A DNA stretch of 64,000 bases from JAPWJZ01 sp041287865 (GTDB lineage: Bacteria; Pseudomonadota; Alphaproteobacteria; Micavibrionales; UBA2020), in the NCBI GenBank assembly GCA_041287865.1, contig JBGGMV010000119.1, positions 1 through 64,000 on the forward strand. The letters are read 5' to 3'. Every line of letters begins with the position of its first letter. Within the stretch, counting starts at the first letter, position 1. Both the position numbers and the translations under genes were made by a program. Positions 51,256 to 59,603 of this stretch are shown one piece after another. The notes beneath the pieces are model-generated. The model did no database searches and was not told the DNA's origin. It saw only the letters and a program-made list of their open reading frames with translations.

Positions 51256-51857
51256 TACGGTGTCACCCAGCCGAGGAACACCGCCTGCCCGCCGTAGAAA
51301 TAATTATTGTTGTTGTCGGGCGACAGCTTGATATTGCGCGAACCGTTGCTGATGGAAGTGTCGCTGGAACTGCCGCCCCAGCCGAAGAACACCTCGTTGA
51401 ACAGCCCGCGATGGCGGTAATAGCCGTTGCCCAGTTCGTAGCCGTCGGGAGAGCGTACCTCGGTCGACAATTTCAGGCTCTTGGTGGATTCCACCGCGTT
51501 TTCCTGCATGCCGGTGATTTTGTCGGCATCCTTGGGCAGGCCGAAATCAAGTTTGCGCACGCGCTGCGTCTTGGCGTCGAACATATAAATGGTGGGCCAG
51601 TAAGTGCCGTAATTGTTCTCGCCCTTCAACTTGTTATATTGCGCGACCAGCTGGCCGTTCTTCACCGTCAGGTTGACCGATACGGGCGAGGCATTGTTGT
51701 TGCGGTAATCGTTGGTATAGAAAACAAGGTCATACTTCGGCGGCTCGCCCGATTGCGGCAGGCTGCTGGCCACCATGAAGCCGATCATCAGCAGCACCGG
51801 CAGCGCCAATCCGACGATCAGCACGAAATTGTCCTTGAAGAAATTCTTGTCAGACAT
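51255..51857 (-). CDS. Membrane-anchored hypothetical protein (GDYXXLXY-like position)
   Basis: 200 residues from ATG 51857, preceded by AAGGG; a longer frame to 52010 overlaps the divergent sdhE and is not supported. One N-terminal membrane helix (~10-31, FVLIVGLALPVLLMIGFMVA) and a periplasmic beta-rich domain with YDLVFYTNDY, YWPTIYMFD and an Asn-rich tail. DUF2157 genes are often followed or preceded by an anchored GDYXXLXY protein; this one holds that position but I do not see the motif clearly. It shares its last base with the start of the next gene. Confidence 0.78.
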   Translation of the reverse strand: MSDKNFFKDNFVLIVGLALPVLLMIGFMVASSLPQSGEPPKYDLVFYTNDYRNNNASPVSVNLTVKNGQLVAQYNKLKGENNYGTYWPTIYMFDAKTQRVRKLDFGLPKDADKITGMQENAVESTKSLKLSTEVRSPDGYELGNGYYRHRGLFNEVFFGWGGSSSDTSISNGSRNIKLSPDNNNNYFYGGQAVFLGWVTP

Positions 51858-51890
51858 ATTGTAAACCCTTGAAAGTGAGACCGCCCGACT

Positions 51891-52166
51891 ATGCCCGAAA
51901 CCGCGCCTGAGGACAATATATCCATAACTCGGAAACGTCTTATCTTCCGCAGCTGGCATCGCGGCACGCGGGAGATCGACCTGCTGCTGGGCAAGTTCGC
52001 CGATACGCATCTGCCGACGATGGAGGCGGAGGGGCTGGCGCTTTACGACCGCTTCCTCAATAACAGCGATCCAGACATATATAATTGGATAACGGGGCAG
52101 GAACCCGTGCCGCCGGCCGAGGATAATGCGGTGGTGGGGTTGTTGGTCAGGTTTTATTCGAAATAA
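51891..52166 (+). CDS. sdhE: FAD assembly factor SdhE (succinate dehydrogenase assembly factor 2)
   Basis: Helps attach FAD covalently to the succinate dehydrogenase flavoprotein. 91 residues with the family signature RSWHRGTREIDLLLGKFAD at 21-39, including the key RGxxE, and the later YDRFLNNSDPDIYNWI. No sdh genes are in the window. It diverges from the anchored protein gene and points towards mfd; a large multi-hairpin repeat separates the two. Confidence 0.92.
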   Translation: MPETAPEDNISITRKRLIFRSWHRGTREIDLLLGKFADTHLPTMEAEGLALYDRFLNNSDPDIYNWITGQEPVPPAEDNAVVGLLVRFYSK

Positions 52167-52168
52167 AC

Positions 52169-52332
52169 CTCCTCTCCTTTGGGAGAGGAGGGGGGACCCA
52201 CGCTCTTGCGTGGGGGGAGGTGAGGGTACTATCTACGCTGCCTGCCTCACGAAGTACCCTCACCTTCCCGTCATACGCTGCTGCGCAGCGCATATAATAT
52301 GACGGGTCCCTTCCTCTCCCAAAGGAGAGGAA
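52169..52332. repeat. Multi-hairpin palindromic intergenic repeat
   Basis: A ~164-bp nested inverted structure. The outer arms are TCCTCTCCTTTGGGAGAGGA at 52171-52190 and its complement at 52313-52332, each itself a hairpin, with GGGACCC / GGGTCCC next to them. Inner pairs are GGTGAGGGTAC (52220-52230) with GTACCCTCACC (52255-52265), CCCACGC with GCGTGGG (52198-52214), and CCCGTCATA with TATGACGGG (52268-52307), the last enclosing CGCTGC/GCAGCG. The whole could fold as a cloverleaf. The CCTCTCC...GGGAGAGG...TGAGGGT style matches dispersed intergenic repeats in other proteobacterial genomes. No ORF is present. Confidence 0.8.
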
Positions 52333-52400
52333 AATAAGGCAAAGACTCGCTTTTCACTGTTCCCAGTGCTACATAAATCCTCGAATAAACAGAGGGCACG

Positions 52401-55400
52401 ATGACGCAACCAAGCCCCATGCGGAAAGAAAAACCCCAACGGTACCCCCTTTTTGGCGTACCGGAGGGGTACGATTCTGTTTTTCTGGCCAAACTGGTGC
52501 GCGAGCAGGCTGGCCGGGCGATTTTGCATGTCTCGTCCGATGACCTGCGGTTCGAGGAAATTTCCGAAGGCCTGAAGTTCTTTGCGCCCGATGTCGAGGT
52601 GCTGCGCTTCCCCGCATGGGATTGCCTGCCCTATGACCGTATTTCGCCGACGGCGGAGGTGGTGGGGGAACGGCTCAAAACCCTCTCGCGCCTGCTGCAC
52701 CGTACCGATAAAGGCCCGCTGATCATTTTGACGACGGTGGCCGCCGTCTCGCAGCGCGTACCGCCGCAGGCTACGCTGCGTAATGCGGTGTTCAGCGCGC
52801 GCGTCAACGGCCCGCTCGACATGAAGCGGATGCTGGAATTTTTGGTCGCCAACGGCTACCACCGCACCGAAACCGTGCGGGAGGCGGGGGAATACGCCAT
52901 TCGCGGCGGGTTGATCGATATTTTCCCCTCGGGCTCGGTTGACCCCTTGCGTATCGACACCTTCGGCGATGAAATCGAAAGCATCCGCGCCTTCGACGCG
53001 CTCTCGCAGCGCACGACGGAGGAACGCGATGCGCTCGACCTTTATCCCGTATCCGAAGTTTTGCTGACACAGGAAAACATCGCCCGTTTCCGCGCGGCTT
53101 ACCGCGAAACCTTCGGCGCGGTGCGCGATGATGATCCGCTGTATGAAGCCGTCAGCGAAGGCCGCAAATACGCGGGCATGGAACACTGGCTGCCGCTGTA
53201 CTACGGCGGGCTGGAAACGCTGTTCGATTACGTGCCGGGTGCGACCATCACGCTCGATTATCAGGTTGAAAACGCGCATATCGAACGCGCCAAGGCCGTC
53301 GATGATTTGTATCAGGCCCGCCGCGTGATGCTGGAGGCCGATCAGGCCAAGAAAAAACACGACCATATGTCCGCTGTCTATCGCCCTGTGGCGATGGAAA
53401 CGCTCTATCTGCCGCAGGCGGAATGGGAAGTGCGGCTCCGCGAACACGATACCTTCGATCTTTCGCCGTTTTCTCCTTCGCCGGGACAAAAAGACGGCGG
53501 CGGGCGCAAGGGCCGCGATTTCGGCGATATCCGCGCGCTGCCCAACGTGGATATCTACAATGCGGTGAAGGAACATATCGACAAGCTTGTCGCCGCCGGT
53601 AAAAAAGTTTTGCTGCTTGCCTATTCACAGGGTTCCTCCGACCGCCTGCAGGCGATTTTCAAGGAACACGGCCTGACAGTCGAGGTGGGCGAGGGCAAGG
53701 TTGCAATTTCGATTTTGGGCCTCGAACACGGCTTTGAAACCGATAACCTTGCCGTATTGACCGAACAGGACATGCTGGGCGACCGGCTGAGCCGCACGAC
53801 CAAGCGCAAGAAGAAAAGCGATGCCTTCGTCTTCGAAATCAGCCAGCTGCACGAAGGCGACTACGTTGTCCACGAAGACCATGGTATCGGGCAATTCGAG
53901 AAGCTTGAAACCGTCGTTGTCGACAATATTCCGCACGACTGCCTGAAACTGATTTACGCGGGCGGCGATAAATTGTTCGTGCCCGTCGAAAACCTCGACG
54001 TGCTCTCGCGCTATGGCGCGGCGGAGCAGGGGGCGGTGCTCGATAAACTGGGCGGCTCCGCCTGGCAGGCGCGCAAGGCCCGCGTCAAGCGCGACCTGCT
54101 GGCGCTGGCGAACGAACTGCTGAAAATCGCCGCGCTGCGCGTCCTGCGCCGCACCGAACCGATCCATGTGCATGACGGCACGTATGAAAAGTTTTCCGCC
54201 GGCTTCCCCTATCCCGAAACCGAAGACCAGCAAAAAGCCATTTCCGACGTGCTGGAAGACCTCGACCGCGATCAGGCGATGGATCGTCTTATCTGCGGTG
54301 ACGTCGGTTTCGGCAAGACGGAAGTCGCCTTGCGCGCGGCTGCCGTAACTGCGTTGGCCGGTTTTCAGGTGGCGGTGATTGCGCCCACGACACTGCTGGC
54401 GCGCCAGCATCACCAGACTTTCTCGAAACGCTTTACCGGTTTCCCCATCCGCATCGGCCTGCTGTCGCGCTTCGTCACCGGCAAGGAAGCCGACACTGTG
54501 AAGGCGGGGGTGGAAAAGGGCGATATCAATATTATCGTCGGCACCCATTCGTTGCTGGCCGATAAAATCAAGTTCAACAACCTAGCCCTGCTGGTGGTGG
54601 ACGAAGAACAGAAATTCGGCGTGAAGCAGAAAGAAAAGATCAAGGCTGTCAAGGATAACGTCCACGTGCTGACGCTGACCGCCACGCCCATCCCGCGCAC
54701 GCTGCAAATGGCGCTCTCGGGCGTGCGGGAATTGAGCCTGATCACGACGGCTCCCGTCGACCGCCTTGCCGTGAAAACCTTTGTGCTGCCGTACGATCCG
54801 GTTGTGCTGCGCGATGCGCTGATGCGTGAACACTATCGCGGCGGGCAAAGCTTCTACGTCTGCCCGCGCATCGCCGACCTTGAAGAACTGGAGCAGGGGC
54901 TGAAAACGCTGGTGCCCGAACTGAAACTCGTCGTCGCCCACGGCCAGATGGGCGCGGAGGAGCTGGAGGAGAAAATGTCGGCCTTCTATGAAGGCGCTTA
55001 CGACATCCTGCTCTCCACCAACATTGTGGAGTCCGGTCTCGATATTCCGAACGCGAATACGATGGTGATTCACCGCGCCGAAATGTTCGGCCTTGCGCAG
55101 TTGTATCAATTGCGCGGGCGTATCGGTCGTGCGAAACAGCGTGCATACGCTTACCTGACCTTTGCGCAGGACAAGAAACTCACCAAGGCGGCTGAGCAGC
55201 GCCTGCATGCAATCGAACAGCTCGACTCGCTTGGCGCTGGTTTCCAATTGGCCTCACACGACCTCGATATCCGTGGCGCGGGGAATTTGCTGGGCGAGGA
55301 ACAGTCGGGCCATATCCGCGAGATCGGCGTCGAGCTTTACCAGCAGATGCTTGAAGAAGCCGTCGCCGCCGCGCGCGAAGGCCTCACCGAAATCAAGTCC

Positions 55401-55859
55401 ACCGACCATTGGGCGCCCACCATCAACCTCGGCATGCCCGTCGTTATTCCCGATACCTATATCGCCGACCTCAACCTGCGCCTGTCGATTTACCGCCGTA
55501 TCGCCGAACTGCCCGACCGCGCCGAGATCGAGGCTTTCGCGGCGGAGCTTATCGACCGTTTCGGCGCGCTGCCGAAAGATGTGGAGAATTTGCTCGACCT
55601 CGTCGAGATCAAGCAGCTTTGCCGCGCCGCCGGTGTCGGGCGCGTCGATGCAGGGCCGAAGGGCGCGGTGCTGACCTTCCATCAATCCACAACCATCGAC
55701 ATCCAGAAACTGGTCGCCTACATCCAGAAACAGACCGGCACCGCGAAAATCCGCCCCGAAGACCAGAAACTCGTCTTCATGCGCGCCTGGGATGATTTGC
55801 CGGTGCGCGTGCGCGGCGTCCACAAAATCATGAAAGAGCTGGCGGCGCTGGCGGCATGA
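52401..55859 (+). CDS. mfd: Transcription-repair coupling factor Mfd
   Basis: Removes RNA polymerase stalled at DNA lesions and recruits UvrA. 1152 residues with the normal order: UvrB-homology N-terminal part (~10-340), polymerase-interaction domain (~465-560, with GDYVVHEDHGIGQF), RecA-like translocase with GDVGFGKTEVALRA, DEEQKFGVKQ, TATPIPRTLQM and QLRGRIGRAKQRA, and the C-terminal TRCF domain (~985-1090). The ATG at 52401 is 68 bases after the palindromic repeat. It overlaps the next gene by 4 bases (ATGA). Confidence 0.97.
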   Translation: MTQPSPMRKEKPQRYPLFGVPEGYDSVFLAKLVREQAGRAILHVSSDDLRFEEISEGLKFFAPDVEVLRFPAWDCLPYDRISPTAEVVGERLKTLSRLLHRTDKGPLIILTTVAAVSQRVPPQATLRNAVFSARVNGPLDMKRMLEFLVANGYHRTETVREAGEYAIRGGLIDIFPSGSVDPLRIDTFGDEIESIRAFDALSQRTTEERDALDLYPVSEVLLTQENIARFRAAYRETFGAVRDDDPLYEAVSEGRKYAGMEHWLPLYYGGLETLFDYVPGATITLDYQVENAHIERAKAVDDLYQARRVMLEADQAKKKHDHMSAVYRPVAMETLYLPQAEWEVRLREHDTFDLSPFSPSPGQKDGGGRKGRDFGDIRALPNVDIYNAVKEHIDKLVAAGKKVLLLAYSQGSSDRLQAIFKEHGLTVEVGEGKVAISILGLEHGFETDNLAVLTEQDMLGDRLSRTTKRKKKSDAFVFEISQLHEGDYVVHEDHGIGQFEKLETVVVDNIPHDCLKLIYAGGDKLFVPVENLDVLSRYGAAEQGAVLDKLGGSAWQARKARVKRDLLALANELLKIAALRVLRRTEPIHVHDGTYEKFSAGFPYPETEDQQKAISDVLEDLDRDQAMDRLICGDVGFGKTEVALRAAAVTALAGFQVAVIAPTTLLARQHHQTFSKRFTGFPIRIGLLSRFVTGKEADTVKAGVEKGDINIIVGTHSLLADKIKFNNLALLVVDEEQKFGVKQKEKIKAVKDNVHVLTLTATPIPRTLQMALSGVRELSLITTAPVDRLAVKTFVLPYDPVVLRDALMREHYRGGQSFYVCPRIADLEELEQGLKTLVPELKLVVAHGQMGAEELEEKMSAFYEGAYDILLSTNIVESGLDIPNANTMVIHRAEMFGLAQLYQLRGRIGRAKQRAYAYLTFAQDKKLTKAAEQRLHAIEQLDSLGAGFQLASHDLDIRGAGNLLGEEQSGHIREIGVELYQQMLEEAVAAAREGLTEIKSTDHWAPTINLGMPVVIPDTYIADLNLRLSIYRRIAELPDRAEIEAFAAELIDRFGALPKDVENLLDLVEIKQLCRAAGVGRVDAGPKGAVLTFHQSTTIDIQKLVAYIQKQTGTAKIRPEDQKLVFMRAWDDLPVRVRGVHKIMKELAALAA

Positions 55860-56878
55860 GCGATTTTTTCACAAACCTGACGGTGATGCTATCGATGGCG
55901 CTGGGCGGGCTGGGCGCGCCGGGCACTGCGCCGCCCATGAAAAGTTTCGACACCTGCTACGACGAACTGCCCATCGCCACGATGGAGCGCAGGGCTGACA
56001 TCCAGCTCGACGATTTCGGCATGCCCAAAAGCTGGCACGGGCAATTGCTGCTGGCGCTCCACAGCACGCAGGCCAGCCCCGACGGCTTGCCGCTCGACGT
56101 GAAAAGCCTGCCCGATCTTTCAGGCTTCCGTGATGTGCCCAACCTGCGCGTGGCGATGGAAAAGAACGAGGCTCTGGCGCGCGCGGTGCGCGAGCTGCAG
56201 GGCAAAACGCTGGAAGAACTGGTATCGCCCGACAATGACACACTGGATACCGTCAAGGGTGTGATCTTCGTCTGGCTCGGCGTCAACAAGGCCGATCGCA
56301 TGGGGCGCGGGCATTTCATCGACGGGCGCGAGCTCGCCTTCGTCGAGCGCCTGACGGACGAGCCCTTTGTGCAGATGAACTATTTCTCCAACCCGCTGCC
56401 CATCGCGGCCACGGCGGTGAAGGATGTCTTCGCCATGGCGCTCGATCATTATTATGCGGAACTGCTGAGCCAGACGCCCGGCGGCAAACTGCTGGATCAA
56501 AGGGGCGCGATCAGCGCGGCTGCGCTTAAAACGCTGACAGCGGGCGCCGCCGCCTTACCGGCACCGGAAAAGAAAGCGGCTTACTGGTGCAACGCGCTCC
56601 GCCTGCTGCCGAAACTGCCGGCGGCGGAAAGCGATAACGCGCTGCTGCTGGGCAAGGCAATCCGCGACAGCGCTGCGCCGCTGGATTATAAAACGGCGGC
56701 GGCCTGCCTCTATCACGGCCTGAACGACAACTACGACTGGGAAGATCATTACGCCCGCAACGCGAATACCAAGGAATGGTATCACATGAACGGGCAGAAG
56801 ATCTGGTTCCACGGTTATTACCGGCCTGACATGGCCAAGCGCCGCGTCTGCTATTCCTTTGTCGATAAAAAGCCTTAA
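55856..56878 (+). CDS. Hypothetical protein coupled to mfd
   Basis: 340 residues, no recognised family. The N-terminal ~25 residues are hydrophobic (FFTNLTVMLSMALGGLGAPG) and could be a weak signal or anchor. The rest looks globular with Trp/Tyr/His-rich C-terminal part (NDNYDWEDHYARN and MNGQKIWFHGYYRPDM). Its ATG overlaps the mfd stop by 4 bases, so it is translated from the mfd transcript. Its end overlaps the stop of a convergent small membrane protein gene. Any link with repair is positional only. Confidence 0.78.
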   Translation: MSDFFTNLTVMLSMALGGLGAPGTAPPMKSFDTCYDELPIATMERRADIQLDDFGMPKSWHGQLLLALHSTQASPDGLPLDVKSLPDLSGFRDVPNLRVAMEKNEALARAVRELQGKTLEELVSPDNDTLDTVKGVIFVWLGVNKADRMGRGHFIDGRELAFVERLTDEPFVQMNYFSNPLPIAATAVKDVFAMALDHYYAELLSQTPGGKLLDQRGAISAAALKTLTAGAAALPAPEKKAAYWCNALRLLPKLPAAESDNALLLGKAIRDSAAPLDYKTAAACLYHGLNDNYDWEDHYARNANTKEWYHMNGQKIWFHGYYRPDMAKRRVCYSFVDKKP

Positions 56879-57210
56879 CGCCTGAGCGCGTCTCTCACGT
56901 GGCGGTCTCCGCGGAAATCCACGTCGAGCAGGCGGTAGGGCAGCGGCTGGTATTCATGCATGACCGCCTGCCCGATGCGCCCGAAGCAATAGAGCGGCAG
57001 GGCGATGCAGGTGGTCAGTATGGGCGCGGCCGCAATGCCGAAGGCCAGCGCCGCAGTCGTGCCGATCAGTGTTGCGACCTCCAGCGGCGTATCGTTGCCG
57101 CTTTTCGAGGCGAAAGGAAGGAAAGGCAGCGCGCCGACCGCGGCCGGGATATTGGCGACCGCCGCGAAAACGCTGCGCAGTTTATAGGGGATGAATTTAT
57201 TGACGCTCAT
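56875..57210 (-). CDS. Small membrane protein, 111 aa
   Basis: Start at ATG 57210 with GGAGGATTCC as ribosome binding site; a longer frame to 57285 is not supported. A basic N-terminus is followed by two or three hydrophobic segments (FAAVANIPAAVGALPFLPF, then ATLIGTTAALAFGIAAAPILT). It ends in a basic stretch FRGDRHVRDALRR. Predicted to be an inner-membrane protein. No family is recognised. Confidence 0.7.
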   Translation of the reverse strand: MSVNKFIPYKLRSVFAAVANIPAAVGALPFLPFASKSGNDTPLEVATLIGTTAALAFGIAAAPILTTCIALPLYCFGRIGQAVMHEYQPLPYRLLDVDFRGDRHVRDALRR

Positions 57211-57435
57211 GGAATCCTCCGTAAAAAACAAAACAACTATGTGACTTGTTTTGCGGCGCGGGGAGGTGCAGGAGGCGGGAAACATAGAAAACCAAAACCG
57301 CCTTGCCGGTATCAGCGCCAGCTTGGGTTCTATTTATACGCTTTATTTACCATAATGTAAAGGTTAATTGTTAAGGAATTGATATTATTGCCCTAAACCT
57401 GCTGCTATGCCATCCTGAAAGCTGGGAAAAGGGAG

Positions 57436-57873
57436 ATGGTCATGAGCCGTGAATATGCGATGTCGCGCGTCAAGGATGCGCTGGAAAAGTCGGAAGGCAA
57501 CCACCTGAAGGCGCAGCGGCTTCTTTTGCAATGGGTGGAGAAAGACCACAGCCTGCTGGCCGGCCTCGTCGGCCCGCACCTGCAGAGCATCATCACCTAT
57601 GCCATCAACCATGCGGCGCTGCCCGTCACGGTGCAGAAACACGCTCCTACGGCGAAAGCGCCCGCGCAGAAAACCGTTTCGGCCAAGGACGCCGGCGAAT
57701 TCGGCGCGGCTGTGCTGTCTTCGCTCAAGGGCGGACGCGCGGAAGGGGTGGGCTTCGGCGAAGCCCCGTCGCGCGGCGGCGTGAGCAAGCCGGGCGCCGC
57801 CTCGCAAAAGCACATCGACGCGATCAACAAAATCGCGGGTGCGACGAAATCAACCGATAAAAAGAAGAAGTAA
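57436..57873 (+). CDS. Hypothetical protein, 145 aa, helical with basic tail
   Basis: The N-terminal ~60 residues are predicted helical (MSRVKDALEKSEGNHLKAQR, then LLLQWVEKDHSLLAGLVG), followed by an Ala/Gly/Lys-rich low-complexity part ending KSTDKKKK. Two ATG codons, at 57436 and 57442, follow the purine-rich GGGAGA. It may bind nucleic acid or a protein, but no domain is recognised. It converges on the short repeat protein gene with an 8-base gap. This gene opens a stretch of small orphan genes. Confidence 0.72.
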   Translation: MVMSREYAMSRVKDALEKSEGNHLKAQRLLLQWVEKDHSLLAGLVGPHLQSIITYAINHAALPVTVQKHAPTAKAPAQKTVSAKDAGEFGAAVLSSLKGGRAEGVGFGEAPSRGGVSKPGAASQKHIDAINKIAGATKSTDKKKK

Positions 57874-57881
57874 CGAGAGCC

Positions 57882-58259
57882 TTACCGCGTCGTCCCGCCG
57901 GGGGCCTTGGGAGCCACGGTGGTTGCGCCGGTTTGCGCGGGGGCTTCCGCTTCGGCGGTTGCCACGGGCCCTGTATAGATCCGCGCCGCGCCGCGCTGGG
58001 CTGCGGCCAGGAAGTTATCCGTCAGGTGCCCGGCGACGTTGCCGAACACGCGGCCACCGCCGCCCGTGTTCATTTCCTGCGTCATCTGCAGCATGCTCAT
58101 GGGCTGGTGGTTGAGCTTGCGGCGCGCGGCGTTCAGGAAGTCGAGCGCGAATTTCTCGCTTATCGCCAGGAAGATCTGCGATCCCTGTCCGGTGTTTGCC
58201 AGGGTTTCCAGCTGGGAGAGCGACGGTGAATCCGGTTTTACTTCCTTGTCGTCAGCCAT
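57882..58259 (-). CDS. Short relative of the 53-residue-repeat protein, 125 aa
   Basis: Two copies of an SLxQL-x4-xTGQGS-type helical unit (TG at residues 23-24 and 65-66) are followed by an Ala/Pro/Thr-rich tail. Residues 11-27 align position for position with residues 11-27 of the protein at 59604-60491 (SLSQLETLANTGQGS against SLQQMAYKLTTGQAS), and FLAAAQR matches FTAAAQR in it. No signal peptide. The two proteins thus seem to be paralogues of different repeat number. Function unknown. Confidence 0.75.
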   Translation of the reverse strand: MADDKEVKPDSPSLSQLETLANTGQGSQIFLAISEKFALDFLNAARRKLNHQPMSMLQMTQEMNTGGGGRVFGNVAGHLTDNFLAAAQRGAARIYTGPVATAEAEAPAQTGATTVAPKAPGGTTR

Positions 58260-58357
58260 GGTGGATACCCCTGAAATTGATACGATTCTAGCATTTACAT
58301 ATTGTAAATGACAGGTCTTAACAACTCATTAATTATGCGGGATATGAAGGGGGGATA

Positions 58358-58633
58358 TTAAATCGCCTTGTCGCCGCCGTCTTTCGGCGCGCCGCCGCGC
58401 TGCAGGATGGGCGCGATGACGAAGAAGTCAGCGAGACCGGCGACCAGCAGTATGCCGCCCATCAGGTATTCAAAGAAACCGTCGCGCAGGCCCATTACAT
58501 CGGCCAGCCCGAAGACATTGAAGGCGACCAGCGGGGCGGCCAGGATGAACACCGCGCCCACGCCCTTGACGCAATTGGCGGCGATGGCGTTCTGTCGCGC
58601 TTTGTCTTCAGGCGTGCGGTTGTCGGTTGTCAT
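58358..58633 (-). CDS. Small two-span membrane protein, 91 aa
   Basis: ATG at 58633 is chosen over an upstream frame to 58723 that runs into the dioxygenase gene. Two hydrophobic helices, about 28-48 (GVGAVFILAAPLVAFNVFG) and 62-82 (YLMGGILLVAGLADFFVIAP), join a charged N-terminus to a Gly/Lys tail. It is likely an inner-membrane hairpin. The family is not recognised. Confidence 0.72.
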   Translation of the reverse strand: MTTDNRTPEDKARQNAIAANCVKGVGAVFILAAPLVAFNVFGLADVMGLRDGFFEYLMGGILLVAGLADFFVIAPILQRGGAPKDGGDKAI

Positions 58634-58694
58634 GCGGAATACCCCAGTTTGATGCCCTGGGGTTATCATTGTTGAAAAGCAACGCGGTGTCAAA

Positions 58695-59504
58695 TCACCC
58701 GAAGCGGTAGCCCGAAATCGCAATGCCCATCACGGTATCCCGCAACGATTGCCTGCCCGCATCCGCGCCGGCGGCGCCGGCGGCGACCATCAGGGGCAGC
58801 AGGTGTTCTTCGCGCGGGTGGCACAGGCGCGCGGCGGGAGCCTGCGCCCAGTTGGCCAGCAACGCCTCCCGCTGCGCTTGCGGCGCGGTCGCAGCCTGTG
58901 TCAGCCAGCCGTCGAAGGCGCGGGAGTCCGGGTTGTCGCCGCCACGGAAAAATTTCGGCAGGTTGTGATAGCTCATGCCGCTGCCCACGATCAGCACCCC
59001 TTCGTCGCGCAAGGCGGCCAGCGCGCGTCCGGCGGCGATATGCGTCGCGGGGTCGAGGCCGGTTTTCAGCGACAGCTGCACCACCGGAATGGCGGCATCG
59101 GGGTACATCAGTTTCAGCGGAATAAACATGCCGTGATCGAAACCGCGCGCGGCGTCCTGTTTTGCCGTCAGGCCGGCGTCGGCCAGCAACCGCACCACCC
59201 GCGCCGCAAGGGCGGGCGCGCCCGGTGCGGGGTATTCAAGCTCATAGGTATGCGCGGGAAAGCCGTGGTAGTCGTAAATCAGCGCCGGCGCGGCGCCGGC
59301 GGTGACGGTGAAATCCTCTTCCTCCCAATGGGCGGAGACCAGCAGGATGGCCTTGGGCACAGCCCCCACATCCCCCGAAACCGACGACAGCCACGCGCCC
59401 ATCTTGTCCCATGTATGGGGCGGATTCCATTCCATGAAGAAGCAGGGCCCGCCGCCATGCGGGATGAAATAGGCGGGCAGGCGATGTTGGGGCGCGTTTG
59501 TCAT
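58695..59504 (-). CDS. ygiD: Class III extradiol dioxygenase family protein (DODA/YgiD type)
   Basis: 269 residues. The LigB-like family pattern is present: FIPHGGGPCFFME with a metal-ligand His, LLVSAHWEE with a second, FDHGMFIPLKLM with a third His, and VGSGMSYHNL. Relatives are zinc or iron enzymes including plant and bacterial 4,5-DOPA dioxygenases. The physiological substrate in bacteria is mostly unknown. The frame reaches a TTG at 59540; ATG 59504 is preferred. Confidence 0.9.
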   Translation of the reverse strand: MTNAPQHRLPAYFIPHGGGPCFFMEWNPPHTWDKMGAWLSSVSGDVGAVPKAILLVSAHWEEEDFTVTAGAAPALIYDYHGFPAHTYELEYPAPGAPALAARVVRLLADAGLTAKQDAARGFDHGMFIPLKLMYPDAAIPVVQLSLKTGLDPATHIAAGRALAALRDEGVLIVGSGMSYHNLPKFFRGGDNPDSRAFDGWLTQAATAPQAQREALLANWAQAPAARLCHPREEHLLPLMVAAGAAGADAGRQSLRDTVMGIAISGYRFG

Positions 59505-59603
59505 GCGATCAGGAATATAGGTTGCGGGGCAGGATTTCAAGGCAGCTGTGAACTACACCTCTCCCGACGGAGAGAAAGTTGAGACGCAGTGCTTATTTAA
59601 AGA

